Source: Micractinium sp. NFX-FRZ
Taxonomy: Eukaryota; Chlorophyta; Trebouxiophyceae; Chlorellales; Chlorellaceae
Direction: 5' to 3'
Assembly (NCBI GenBank): GCA_029339195.1
Contig: JAPTJF010000287.1
Span: forward strand, 17,250 to 81,249
DNA: 64,000 nt
In this document: in pieces, positions 33,686 to 45,000 of the stretch
Numbering within the stretch: the first letter of the stretch is position 1
Layout: every line of letters starts with the position of its first letter
The notes under the pieces: generated by a model
The model's input: the letters and a program-made list of their open reading frames with translations, nothing else
What the model was told of the DNA's origin: nothing
Database searches by the model: none
Program-made: the position numbers and the translations under genes

Positions 33686-34740
33686 TTACAGGAAGTTGGG
33701 GGTGGTGATGTCGTTCTGCAGCTGGTACAGGCCCAGCGCCGGGCCCACAAAGCGGAAGAGGGCCCACCCCACGATGAGGCCTCCCACCGAGTACTTGGCC
33801 GCCTCGGTGCCCCAGAACAAAAAGCCGCGCTGGCCCATGTACAGCTGGGTGGCCTTCTCAAAGGGGTCCATCTCCTCCCACCCTGAAGGAGCGAGGGGAG
33901 GCAGTGAAAATAACATTGGGAGTTAAAGAGACAGTGAAAGCAGGGGGTGTGGGGGACCGGACCGGAGAAGGGCGCGGCAGACATGCTGCCCCTAGTACAG
34001 CTGGGGACGCCTTGTAAAGGAGATCCCACCCTCAGCTGGCGACGCCTTGTAAAGGAGATCCCACCCTGCAGGCAGCCATGGGGCAGGGCAGATCGCACCC
34101 AGCACAGCACAGCACAGCACAGCACAGCACAGCACAGCACAGCTGGAAAGCTCACCCTCGGGGAACAGCTGGCCTTTCTTCCACTCGGGCATGCCGTTTG
34201 CAGAAGTCGTCTGCAGCAGGGAGGCAGTGCACCAGCGCCAGTCAGTGCCAGTCAGTGCCAGCAGCAACCGCAGCAGGACGGCAATGGGCGAGGATGCTAA
34301 AGAAAGCACATGCGGGGCGAAAGGCTGCTGCCAATACGGCAGCAGTTCCAGGCAGCGCCAAACCGTCTGCCAACAAGGCGGTCCAGGGCGCTGCACCACA
34401 AGAAGCAGCGAGACCACCACACTGCCGCACGGGAGCGAGCACGCCAAAAGCCCGACACAGCAGCTGGCACTGCACTGCTGTGCCGCCACAGAGGCCGCCC
34501 ATCTGCCCACCTGGGCACGGCGGGTGGTGCCCCGGAAGGCATCAGCCTGCTCTGCCTTCACGCCCTTGCGTGCTTTGGCTGCTGCCTCGAGCGCCTCCAG
34601 CCGCCGCTCATTCTCTGCATCCGTCTGCTCCTGCTGCTGCGGGGGCGGCGCGCCGCTGCCCTCCTGTGCACGCACAACCGCCGCTTGCCGCCGGCGAGCT
34701 GCAGCACGGGGTTCAGCAGTGGAGTCGGGAAGAGTTGCAG
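33686..34740 (-). CDS. unnamed chloroplast membrane protein, 5' end unresolved
   Basis: Not recognised by name. Supported exons (minus): 34511-about 34736, 34156-34210, 33686-33882. The first is a basic then charged segment (AVVRAQ, likely a transit cleavage region; ENERRLEALEAAAKARKG). The second encodes TTSANGMPEWKKGQLFPEG. The third encodes WEEMDPFEKATQLYMGQRG, one hydrophobic segment (KYSVGGLIVGWALFRFVGPALGLYQL) and a short polar end (TTPNFL). The layout suggests a single-span thylakoid or envelope protein of the green lineage. No ATG lies in frame before a stop at 34757, so the start must be on an upstream exon, perhaps within 34750-35230. Intron 2 carries a 35-bp duplication and an AGCAC repeat. 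Confidence 0.62.
33998..34067. repeat. 35-bp tandem duplication in intron
   Basis: Units 33998-34032 and 34033-34067 differ by one base, each holding GACGCCTTGTAAAGGAGAT. Confidence 0.95.
34101..34140. repeat. (AGCAC)8 microsatellite in intron
   Basis: Eight perfect pentamers, in the intron ahead of the last exon of the minus-strand gene. Confidence 0.97.
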
Positions 34741-35230
34741 GGCTGTGATCCGGCGCTTATCCCGAGGGGGCGGTCAGCCGCCAGCGCCTGCCGCCTGTTG
34801 CGCCGCCATAACTACAACTCGCCCTCTACCGCCTGCCGCACCTGCTACGGGCCGGCTTCTGCTGAGTGGGACGGCAGTGAAGTAACTGCAGCTGGGCAGG
34901 GCGGCAGCCCTGCAGGCGCTGGCAAGAACCATGGTGCGGTGTGCTGGACGTCCTCTCCTTCAAGCAGACTGGGTTTTGGCTCACAGAATCGCAGGCTGCA
35001 CAATGCGCGCTGCAAAGACATGGATTGAAGCGCGAAAAAGGGCGTACTGCATGCCTGTCCTGCTTCCCTAGCTCTGCCAAGCTCCGTGGTGAACCGGCAT
35101 GTCTTCCCGTTCAAATATTCGACACAAAATGCACAGTGTGCCAGTTTCCAGCAGCCGCTGTGCGCAATGCGCCACGCCAACCGGAGTGCAACCTGCTGGG
35201 CGCCGAGCAGTTCGCCCGGCCTGCTCCGCC
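34741..35230. other. divergent region, may hold a missing first exon
   Basis: A 490-bp stretch between the minus-strand thylakoid-protein gene and the SpoU gene. It should contain the 5' exon of the former and the promoters of both. No exon could be fixed. Confidence 0.5.
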
Positions 35231-37081
35231 ATGACTGAGAGACCCGCCACCACCACTGCAATTGAAACACAGCTGGAGAAGCAAGAGTGGCAGAGCAATG
35301 TGCGGTGAGCGTGCGCCGCCAGCGCCGCCGCTGCCACCGGCCCGCCGCTGCCTGCTCAGACTCTTTTCAGCTAAATGGGAGGCCAGTACTCTGTTCAGCT
35401 AAATGTAAACCAGGATGCTATGCCAACGCTTCTCCCGTGAACACGGATCATGTTTGCATGATGTCACACCGGTTTTGATATGCAGGAACCTGCAGGGGCG
35501 GCGCAAGCACCGGCTGTGGGAGCCGGTGCTGCAGGACCCGCCGCCGCTGCTTGGGGATGTGTGCGTCGTGCTCGTCTCACCCAAGGTAGCCAAGCTAACT
35601 AATGTGCACCCGCCAGCGCGCCTTGGGTGCTTAGAAAGCAGAACATAAGCATTGAAGCTGGAAATTTACGCAGCTGGCTGGAGTGAGGGCAGGTCAGCTG
35701 GCCTTGCAATCCTCTTGACGGCCTGGTCCCAGCTGTGGCCATCTGCCGACCTCCTCTCACGTGTGTCGTGCCCCTGGTGCTCTCTGCCCCTGCAGCGCCC
35801 CATCAGCGTGGGCACGGTGGCACGCTCCCTCAGCTGCTTTGAGTGCGAAGACCTGCGCATTGTGCAGGTGAGGTGCAGAGAGAAAGGACAAGGCACGCTG
35901 CACGCGCCCAGATTGCAAGTGTGTGCACTTTGGTTACCGCACACATGTGCCGTTGAGCATCCCGCCCGCCCTTAGTTATCATCGACCATGCCTGACACCC
36001 TGTGCCCTGTCCCCGCCTTGCCCGCCCGCAGCCTCGGTGCGACCACCTCGCGCGCAGCGGGCGCAACGGCTCCAAGGGCGCCCAGTTCCTGATGTGGCGG
36101 GCGCAGCAGCACGACTCCCTGCAGGCAGCGCTGGCTGATGTGGACATGGCGGTGGCCTGCACGCGCTGGGTGGCAGGTGCGCTGGGTGCAGAGATACAGC
36201 TTCCCCCCACCTCTGCCCTGCCCCTGGGCGCTCACTCCCCCGTCCTTCCATCAGGCATGCTTCCTGGCTGCCTGCCTGCTGGGAGAGGCTGTGCCACCAC
36301 ACTAGGGGTGGGTTTGCTGGCAGGGGTACGGCCTATTTTGCTGCTTTGGCATCTTCAGGCTAGGTACCTAGTATCAATTTCCTACGCATCCACCAGTGCA
36401 GGCCGGCCGAATGCGTGCCGCAGCATCGCCGAGCTGCTGGCAACGCCAGAGGTGGCGCAGCTGCTGGCCGCACCCAGCAGCTACCACAGCAGCAGCGGCA
36501 GCGACGGCTCTGCACCGACACTGCTGCCGTCCCTGCAGCAGCAGCAGCAGCAGCAGCAGCAGGCGGAGGCTTTGGCACCGCAGCGGAGGCGGCTGGCGCT
36601 TGTGTTTGGGCGGGAGGTGGAGGGGCTGCTGCCTGCAGAAGTGGATGCATGCGACTACACCCTCTCCATACCCATCGGACGGCTGCAGGGTGCGCTCTCA
36701 GGGCGGGGCGGGCAGCTCATGGCAGGGCAGAGACAGGCGGCAGGGTATGGCAGGGCGATGCGGGCACCCCGGAGCTACGCACAGGCAGGCGTGTGCATGT
36801 CAGGTTGTGCAGGGGCACTGTCTCCCGCTGCGCTTATCTGGACAAGCCCCCAAAATGGCCGCAGTTGTCCCCGGTGCAGACATCTGACATTGGCGCGCCC
36901 CCTTCCCCTGGCCCTCCCTCTGCCCTGCTCACCCCCTGCAGAGTCGATGTCTCTCAGCCATGCCGTGAGCGTGGTGCTATCCCGCCTGTTTGAGCTGCGC
37001 CAGCAGGCCAGCGGGTTTGCGCTGCCGCAGGGGGTGGGCGACCTGGCGGATGGGTACCAGGACAGCGGCGTGGAGCGGTGA
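35231..37081 (+). CDS. SpoU/TrmJ-like tRNA or rRNA 2'-O-ribose methyltransferase
   Basis: SPOUT (trefoil-knot) methyltransferase using S-adenosylmethionine. Exons: 35231-35304, 35486-35585, 35796-35867, 36032-36176, 36402-36689, 36942-37081; 272 aa. After a 45-residue leader come VCVVLVSPKRPISVGTVARSL (motif 1 region with the N/R that replaces AxNxGaiaR), an insertion with a polyQ run (36540-36570), then LALVFGREVEGLL (motif 2) and DYTLSIPIG with ESMSLSHAVSVVL (motif 3). The order and spacing match the TrmJ/SpoU family more than TrmL. The substrate cannot be told; the leader is not a convincing transit peptide. Divergent to the thylakoid-protein gene, convergent to the securin candidate. Confidence 0.86.
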
Positions 37082-37612
37082 GCTGGCCCCAGGCTGACCC
37101 ACCCAGCGCCGTTGCGTGCAGCAGCCAGTGAGACCCCTGCTAGCCTCTGCTGCGCCGTGAGGAGCGGCGAGCAGGCCCCAAGCTGGCGCTCCGTGCTGCG
37201 CTGCTGCCAAGTGCAGCGGCAGGCAACCTTACATGATGTGCGCTTGCATCCCACGTCCTGTCCCCAATAGTCTGCCTTGCTTGTTATTTGTACGGACCCT
37301 TGCAATTCGTTAGTGGGCGGCAGGCACGCCAAGTGAGGGGTGCTGCCGGGGCAACAACGAGGCCTTCGTCCTTCCTAGAACAATGCCATAAATGAGCCAT
37401 TTGAAAGAAACCTACGCTTACGCTTCGCATCTTAGATCTAGACTAAGCAGGGGAGAGAGCACATCAAGAAATCAAAACTGGGTAACAGTCGGTTGGTAGT
37501 TGGACAAGTACAGGGCGGGGCACACTAGACCGCCTAGCTGGCAGTGCACACATGCCGCAACTGCTGGGCTGCCCGGCCATGTGGCAGCACGGCGCTGCCA
37601 AGTGGTCAGAGC
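37082..37612. other. convergent 3' intergenic region
   Basis: 3' UTRs of the SpoU and securin-like genes. Minus-strand TGTAA at 37229-37233. No gene. Confidence 0.6.
37229..37233 (-). terminator. poly(A) signal TGTAA (securin-like gene)
   Basis: Minus-strand TGTAA about 380 nt past the stop at 37613. Confidence 0.4.
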
Positions 37613-38745
37613 TCAGAAGTCGTCCAGCCCCAGCGCCATCTCCAGCGCATCGTCGATGTCGGGGAAGGCGATGTCGGGGAGGGAGAGGTCCCCCAGATCG
37701 GGCACACTGAGGCCTGCAGGCAGCGACAAGCAGGGGGCAGGAAAGCAGTGCTATCGCGTGAGAACAACCTGGCGTGCGCAACAGCTCGAGACAGCTGGCC
37801 AGCAGCTCGCCGCGTCCTAGGAAGGTAGGCTGACAGGTATGGCGCTGTGCTGCGTGCGCATGGCGCAGCCGAGCCAGCCTGCCGCGCACCCGGGTGCTTG
37901 GCCAGCGGCGAGGCGGGCGGCGTGGGCAGCACATCTTTCTTCAGTGCCTGCTCCACTCCGGGGGCGCCCTGCAGCCAAGGCAACAGACAGTTCAGGTCGA
38001 AAGCAAGCCCACATTGGTGGGTGAGACAGGCAGAAAAGTCGTGCCCGTGCTGCAGATCTTCAGCAGGATGACAACACCAAAGCTCTGTGCGTGGCCCAAG
38101 GGCAGCACCCTCCACGCCGGAGGTGAGCCCCCCACGAGCACGCTGCCAATCACCACCTGACCCGCTCACCCAGAGGGATAAGAAGTTGGGCAGCGCGCGG
38201 GCGGGGGGGAAGTTGGCCAGAGCAGCCAAGCGCTGCTGGATCTCTGCATCCTCCCGTGCCAGCCGGTCCTGCTCAAGCGCCTCCCAGCCCCGACCCGCCA
38301 GCCGCTCCACACCGCCCTCTGCCAGCGCCTCGGCCCGGCTGGCCAGCGCCGCTGCAGCCGCGGGCAGTGCCGCCGGCGCCGCCTGCTGCTGCTGCAGCAT
38401 GAGCGCGGCGAGCTTGAGTGCTGCGGTGGGGCGCTGCGAGTTGGGTGCTGCCGCTTTGCTGTTGGTGATGTCGCCAAGCGCACGGCGTGCCGGCGCCGGC
38501 GCAGCACCTGCCGGCGTTTTGCCGGGTGCTGCGTTCTCGGCGTCAAAGCCGCCGCGGTTGGTGATGTTGCCCAGCGCCTTGCGGACCCCCTGCTGCGGGA
38601 AGCTGGTGGGCGCGGCCTTGCCCTTGAGCATGCCGCCCAGGCCCAGGCTGCCACCCAGCTCGGCGGGCGCCGCTTTCAGCGCCGCGGGGCGGTGCAGCGC
38701 CGCCAGCGAGTTCTCATCCTGCACGTAGGGCCGCAGCCCCTGCAT
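37613..38745 (-). CDS. candidate securin / PATRONUS-like APC/C substrate
   Basis: Exons (minus): 38170-38745, 37890-37968, 37613-37713; 251 aa, in phase. Start 38745 gives MQGLRPYVQDENSLA. Visible degrons: a DEN (KEN-like) box at residues 10-12, and two destruction boxes RKALGNITN and RRALGDITN (RxxLxxxxN) around residues 50 and 80. A Lys-containing central helix follows, then a Pro-directed stretch (LPTPPASPLAKHP) and an acidic amphipathic end (LPDIAFPDIDDALEMALGLDDF). Order, size and charge resemble fungal/animal securins and the plant PATRONUS proteins, which inhibit separase and are destroyed by the APC/C. Primary sequence in that family is barely conserved, so this is inference. Another APC/C substrate is possible. 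Confidence 0.55.
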
Positions 38746-39084
38746 GGCTGCGCGTCGTGCTCTTGATGGCAAGAAGCCCTCTGGCTTTACGGGCGAGGCG
38801 TTCAGCGGGGGTTGCGCGGGCAACTGCTGCTCCGGCCGGTCGAGGCTGCGCGACGTGCAGGCGGTTGGTACACGTTGCTGAAGGCACGATGATTCAGCTG
38901 GCGTGAGCTGCTCGCGCCTGGCCCGACTTCGGGCAGCACAGCAGGTGCAGCAGGGCGCACAGTCAAGTGCCTGCACCCGGCGATCTGACTGCAACCGGGC
39001 GTGTGCACGCGAACTAACAGCTAAGCGGACCTGCGATCAGCCCTGCCTGAGCCTTGAGCGTTGACCCAGCAAGCGTGTGCCTCC
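38746..39084. promoter_or_regulatory. divergent promoter region securin-like/POLLUX-like
   Basis: A 339-bp gap between opposite starts. The minus frame stays open to 38994, so a longer N-terminus of the securin candidate is possible. Confidence 0.4.
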
Positions 39085-42000
39085 ATGCTTTCGCAGGGGC
39101 TCCGCCCCCTGCAGCCCTGCCTGCTCACCAGGATACCAAAGGATGGGGGCAGCATTTGCAGCGCCCAGGACAGCAGAGGCAGCAACACAGGCAGCAGGCG
39201 GCGACAGCGGCGGCAAACGCGGGCGGCAGCAGAGCCCCCGCCGCCGCCGCCGCCGCCTCCGCCGCCTGGCAACCCTCGATGGCAGAAGCAGCAGCAGAGC
39301 GGGTTGATCTATGCTGGCACTCGCTTGGCAGCAGCAGCCATGGTCATCGCCGCAGGCTGGCCAATCGCTTCGACCGCCGCAGCGGCAGCAGCGCAGCAGC
39401 AGCACCCACCACCACCGGCGGCAGTAGCAGCAGCGGCTGGGCCCCGACGAAGACAGCTCCCTTGCAGAGTCATGAGCAGCAACAACGCCCAGCATGGAAG
39501 CAGTGACAGCAGCAGCAGCAGCAGTCCAGGGGCGTTTGCCTCGGTCGGCATCGGCGGCGGGGCTGCAACAAGCTTCAAGAGCTACCGTGCGTTTGATGTG
39601 GCAGGGTTCAAGCTTGCAGGGCTGCTGCAGCAAGTGCTCAGCGCACACATTGCGCTCAAGGTGAGCAGAGGGTCCCCTTGCACCTCTTCTGCGGAGCTTG
39701 CACAGTGCTTGCCCGCCTGTAGCATCCGCCGCCTGCATGGAGGGGCACCGCCTGCTACCGCCACCAGCTGGGTGCAGCTCGTGCCTCACCGCCTGCCCTC
39801 TGCCGCTCCCTGTCCGCCTGGCCTGGCCTGCTCCCTGTGCAGATAGTGGCGCTGGCCCTGGTGGGAGCACCCATCATCTGGGCCTGGGGCTGCCTCTATG
39901 CCGCAATCACAGGAGCACCCATCAGCCTGGGCGTCTTCAAAATCGTGAGCCCGGCTGGCCACTTGCACTGCGGCAGCGCAGCCCACGCGGGCACTGCCAT
40001 ACCACTTGATGCCTGGCCTGCCTGCACCTGGTACTTTGGTCAGCTGGGTGCACCTCATCCATGCTTGCCCAAACACCGGCCCTGCTGCTGCTTCCTTGCC
40101 ATGCAGTACACGGTGGTCCTGCGCGCCCCGGGCGCCCGCGTGACGGAGGAGACCAGCCTGCCGGCGGCGCTCATCATCAACGCAGGTGGGGGCTTGCCTG
40201 TGGCTGAGCACTTTCTAATCTGTGTTGTGTATGTGTCTCTGTCGAAGCAGGGGTTGAGGTGCGGGGCACCTCCTGACCTGGGCGCCAACCCGTGCTAGCC
40301 CTTGACCTGCCTGGGTCATCAGTAAGGGGCTCCTCCCTCCACCGCTGACATACCACCTCCCCTGCCCTCTGGTGACCCCCTCCCACTGTGGTCCACACCT
40401 GCAGCCTTTGTGATGGGCATGTTCTCCTTCGCCGTGCTCATCGGTAAGCCATGCCGGGTGCATGCACAGTCTGACAGGGCAGCGGGGCAAGGAAGGCGCC
40501 CGCCGGCGCCCAACCTAGCAGCTGGATGCTGCTGCATGGCAGCGTCCCGCTGCTTGGGCTCCATTCTCCTGCTTTGCCCAGCACAGCATGGCAGGCCAGT
40601 GACACGCATGTGCCCTCCTCCCCTGCTGTCCTCACCCTGCTTGCAGGTATCGTCAGCGAGGAGATCAAGAGCAAGGTGGGGGCCACAATCAAAGCACTCC
40701 CAGTACTTTCAAACTGTTAATTACATGAAGCACGTTTGGTACAGCTGACATCAAGAGACAAGTGGGGTTCCCACGGAGGGTCTGGCCCTGCCCTGCCCTT
40801 TTTGCCTTGGCGCATTCATGCTGCTGCCACTCGTCCCACCCTCCCCCTGTGCTTACCTACCATGGATGCCCTCTCTGCTGCGCCCGCAGCTGAGCGCGGT
40901 GCGGCGGGGCAACATCCCTCTGGCCATCGCCGACCACACGCTGATCTGCAACTGGAACCGGCAGGCCCCGCTGCTGCTGCGCCAGATGGCTACCAACGGG
41001 CATGGGGACAGCAAGATGCTGGGCAGGTGGGTGCAGGGGTTGTGGTACGAGGGGCAACGGGAAAAGGGAGGCACGCTGGGTGCTGCCCCTGATGGCAGCA
41101 AACGGTCAGGAGGACAGCAGGATGTGTGGCCGGTGGGGGACGCAGCAAGTTGCTGGGCGATGCATGCAGGAGGCTGGTGTTTGGGGGGGCAGGGCAGGTC
41201 GGCAGGCCACGCAGGGGTGCAGGGAGAGGAGAGGGCACACACCTGGCAGAGAACGTCGCTGCACTAACATGTGGGAGGCACTGCGGAAATGGTACAGAGC
41301 CGAATGCGCTGCCTTGCCTGCCAGGTGCCTCTAGCTGCAGTGCATTGCTCCTGAAGTCACCCCTGGTTGCTGCTCGCTGCAGGAACATAGTGGTGCTGGC
41401 AGACCGCGACAAGGATGAGCTGGACGCTGACGTGGCGCGGCAGCTGCAGGGCAGCGGGCTGCGCTACGTCACGCGCCGCGGCGCGCCGCACTCCGCCAAG
41501 GTGCGGCAGGCATGGGTGACACCTCCAGCCAACCAGGCAGCCAGCCAGCCAGCCATTCTTGCTGGCAGTAAGATGGTTGGGGCGCGGCTGTCGGCAAGCC
41601 CGTCACCTCTTTTCTATTCCTCGCACCACTTTCACCCTGGCCTGTTGTGCAGCACCTGTCATGCAAGCATTCACCCCAACTCTGCGCCGCTTCGTGCACC
41701 GCGTCCTCTCATGCCTGGCGGGGGCAAGGGTTGCTCGGGATTGCCAGGCTTATGTCCTTCTGCTCCTCTCTTCTTGCGTGCCGCAGGATCTGGAGACGGT
41801 GGCGGCGGCGCACGCCAAGACAGTGATCCTTTTGCACCCTGACAGCGACGCCTCGGCCGAGGTGCACAAAACGGCGACGCTGCTGGGACTGCAGAGCTGC
41901 CGGGTGCACCCCTCCACCACCCTGCAGCGGCAGCGCGTCGTGCTGCAGGTGGGCCAAATGCCGCCTGGCGGCTTAAAGCCTGCCTGCCTGCTCGCTGTAT

Positions 42001-45000
42001 TCTTGCTGCCACGCACGCTGCTTTGGCAGTGCGCCTCGCAGCCGGTGGGCTAGAGCTGCCTGCCTGCTAGACAAACGGTTGCCTGCCTGCCTGCCTGCCT
42101 GCACACCTGCCTGCCTTCCCTGCCGCCTGCGTGCTGCTCTGGTGCGCTGCCTCCATGAGCACCCCGCTGCACCCTCCTCCATCCTTCCCGCTCTCAATCC
42201 CCTCCATCCCCCTTCATCCCCGCAGAACCCGGAGGTGTCAGCGGCAGCAGCGGCCAGCCCAGCAGACCGCGCCAACCACACCATTGCCAGGGTGGTGCAG
42301 CGCTCTCTGCCGGCCTCGGCAAACATCAAGCTGGTAGAAGTGAACGGTGAGCAGGTGGTGCAGAGTTGGGATGTAATGGAGGGTCGTTGACAGAGTGGGG
42401 TGGTGGACAGTGCGGGAGCAGGAGGCACAGGTGGAGATGGAGGTGAACGGTCAGGGGGCAGGGGCGGGGGGAGCAGTCAAGGTCTGGAGCGGGGTACAGG
42501 TCGTTGGTGGTAGGTGTGGGGCGGTGAGGGGACGTGGGCTGGGTGGGACAGAGGAGCGATGAGCAGAGGCTGGCTAAAGTGTCGGACCGCTACGGACACA
42601 GCATGCACATTTGAACAGTTGGCCTGCTTGCCCATGCTCCTCGAATGCCGATTCCCTTTCCTTAAACCCCGCCCTGCAGGCCACCGCAACATGGCGCGCC
42701 TCATCGCGCAGAGCGCGGTGCAGCCGGGCGTGAGCACGATCCTGGGGCAGATTGCGCAGTCGGCCCCCGGGGCCCCCGACTTTCATTTGGTCGACCTGTC
42801 GGAGGTAGTGGGCCCCAGCGACCGCAGCGCGCTAGACCAGGGCATCACATACCAGGTGGGTGGACAGGCGGGTGGTGGTCAGTGGTTGCATCGCTCGAGG
42901 GAAGGGAAGAGTTGAGCACCAGCCGCATGAGCGCAGCTGCTGAGCTGCCACATGCTGGTTCTGCGCGTACTTGGCCGTGCCTCGTTTGATGTCCCATGCC
43001 ACTCGTGCGCCACCCTGCCCCCCGTCCGGGCGCTGCTCTGAGCCTGCAGGCGGCACGGCGCAAGCTGTCCAACGCCGTGGTGTGCGGCTACATCTCCCAC
43101 GCCGACCGCACCACGCACCTCAACCCGCCCGACTCCCGCACCCTCAGCCGCTCCGACAAGCTCATCGTCCTGTCGCACAGCAGCGCGCTGCAGCGCCCGC
43201 CTGCCGGCACCATCGTGGCCGGCCTGGACGTGACGGCGCTGCAGCAGCGGTTGGAGGCGGCGAACCCGCCGGCGCCCAGCCCAAAGAGCATTGTGGTGGT
43301 GGGCTGGTCGGGGCCCATGGGGGATTTGATGGTGAGACGAGGGGAGGAGGGTGGGGGTGGGGGGTGAGAACCGTGGGAGCGGCATTTTGCGGTGGGAGGC
43401 CGTGCTGGGGATCACAAGGGAACGTGGCCCTGTAGGGGAGCAGCAGAGCTCTTTGAAAGTGTGCAGTGGCACGGCCCGGAGCACGGACCGCCCCTGCACC
43501 GCTGCTGCACCAGTGCGTGCTGCTGCATGCAATGGCAACACTGCCCTCCACATTGTGCCCCTGCCCCTCCACACCAACCTCTGCTCCAACTGGTGTCTGC
43601 CCTGCCTGCAGGCGGGTCTGTGCGACTTTGCTGCCCCCGGCAGCGAGGTGTTCGTTGTCAGCAGCCAGCGCCCGCCCGACTTCCCGGGAGAGGAGGAGGA
43701 GGATGTGTGCAATGTGGGGGGACGTCGCCTGCAGTACATTGCTGGCGACATCCTGCAGGTGGGGGGAGGGGAGGTGAAGGTTGGGCGGGGACACTGTGGA
43801 GGGGGGGACAAGAGGGCAGGAGAGGAGCAGGCGTGGCTGGAGGTGTGCGGTTGTGTAGACCCAAGGGGTGTTGGCTATAGGGCGTACAGCGGGTGGGTGG
43901 GTGCAGTGCTTTGATGCATTGTTTGCACGGGTCTGAGGTTGAGGGCGGGCAGCGAGGCGGCGGCCTTTTGCGCCGGCAGCCCAGCTGGCACGCCATGACG
44001 ACTGTGCCCTCTCCCATGCCCCCTGTGCTGCCTTGCAGCGCGAGGCATATGAGCGTGCCGGCGTGGCCTCCGCCAATGCCGTCATCCTGGGCAGCCTGCA
44101 GGTGTGTGCACGCACTCTTACTGTACATGCAGGTTGTATTATCGCTGTGCACCTGCCCAAATAGCTGTGCTGCACCATTGCTTGCTGTCATTTGCCCCGC
44201 GCCGGCCACATGTTCAACCCTGTTCGATGTCGGCATCCCATTGAGGCCTGGAGGGCTTGAAGCCATCAATCACTGGCCTGATTGAGACCGGTCCCGGTGG
44301 TACCGCTGCAGGCGGAGGATCTGAAGGATGCCGATGCCAGAATGCTGACCAGTCTGCTGATGGTGCAAGACATCGTCAACTCGCACGCCGCCGGCAGCAC
44401 CACCGCCAGCAGGCGGCAGCCGCACATCGTGGCGTGCGTGCAGTACCCTGGTGAGGGGGCCGTATTAAGCAGTGTGTGTGCGTGCAGTACCCTGGTGAGG
44501 GGGCCATCCCAGCGGTGTGTGTGTGTGCAGTACCCTGGTGAGGGGGCCATCCCAGCGGTGTGTGTGTGCATCGTGGGCGCGTTTGTCGGAGGTGGGGATG
44601 AGTGTGTGGGGTGTGGGAGGGCAAGGGGCAGCAGCAGCTGCTGTTTTCAGGGGCTACCTCCTGGCTGCTCATAATGCCGCTGGGCTGTCGCCCATGCCGG
44701 CTGAATGTGACTTTTGAGGAGTCGTAAAAACAGGTCGAGTGCCAGCACGGAACCTCTGGCACCTCCTTGCATCCGCCCTCTGCTTGTGTGCCCTGCATGC
44801 ACGCTGGCTGCCCGGTGACCTCTGCTCACATGCTGTGCCGCAGAAATGGTGCACATGGCCACCCGCATCCTGATGGAACGTGTCTGCCCACCTGCTGCTG
44901 CTGACCCCCTTTTGAGCGCCGTGCTGTGCTGTGCCATGCTGCGCTTGCAGAGACGGTGCAGACGGCCACCCACATCCTCACAGAGCTGGCCTGCCCACCT

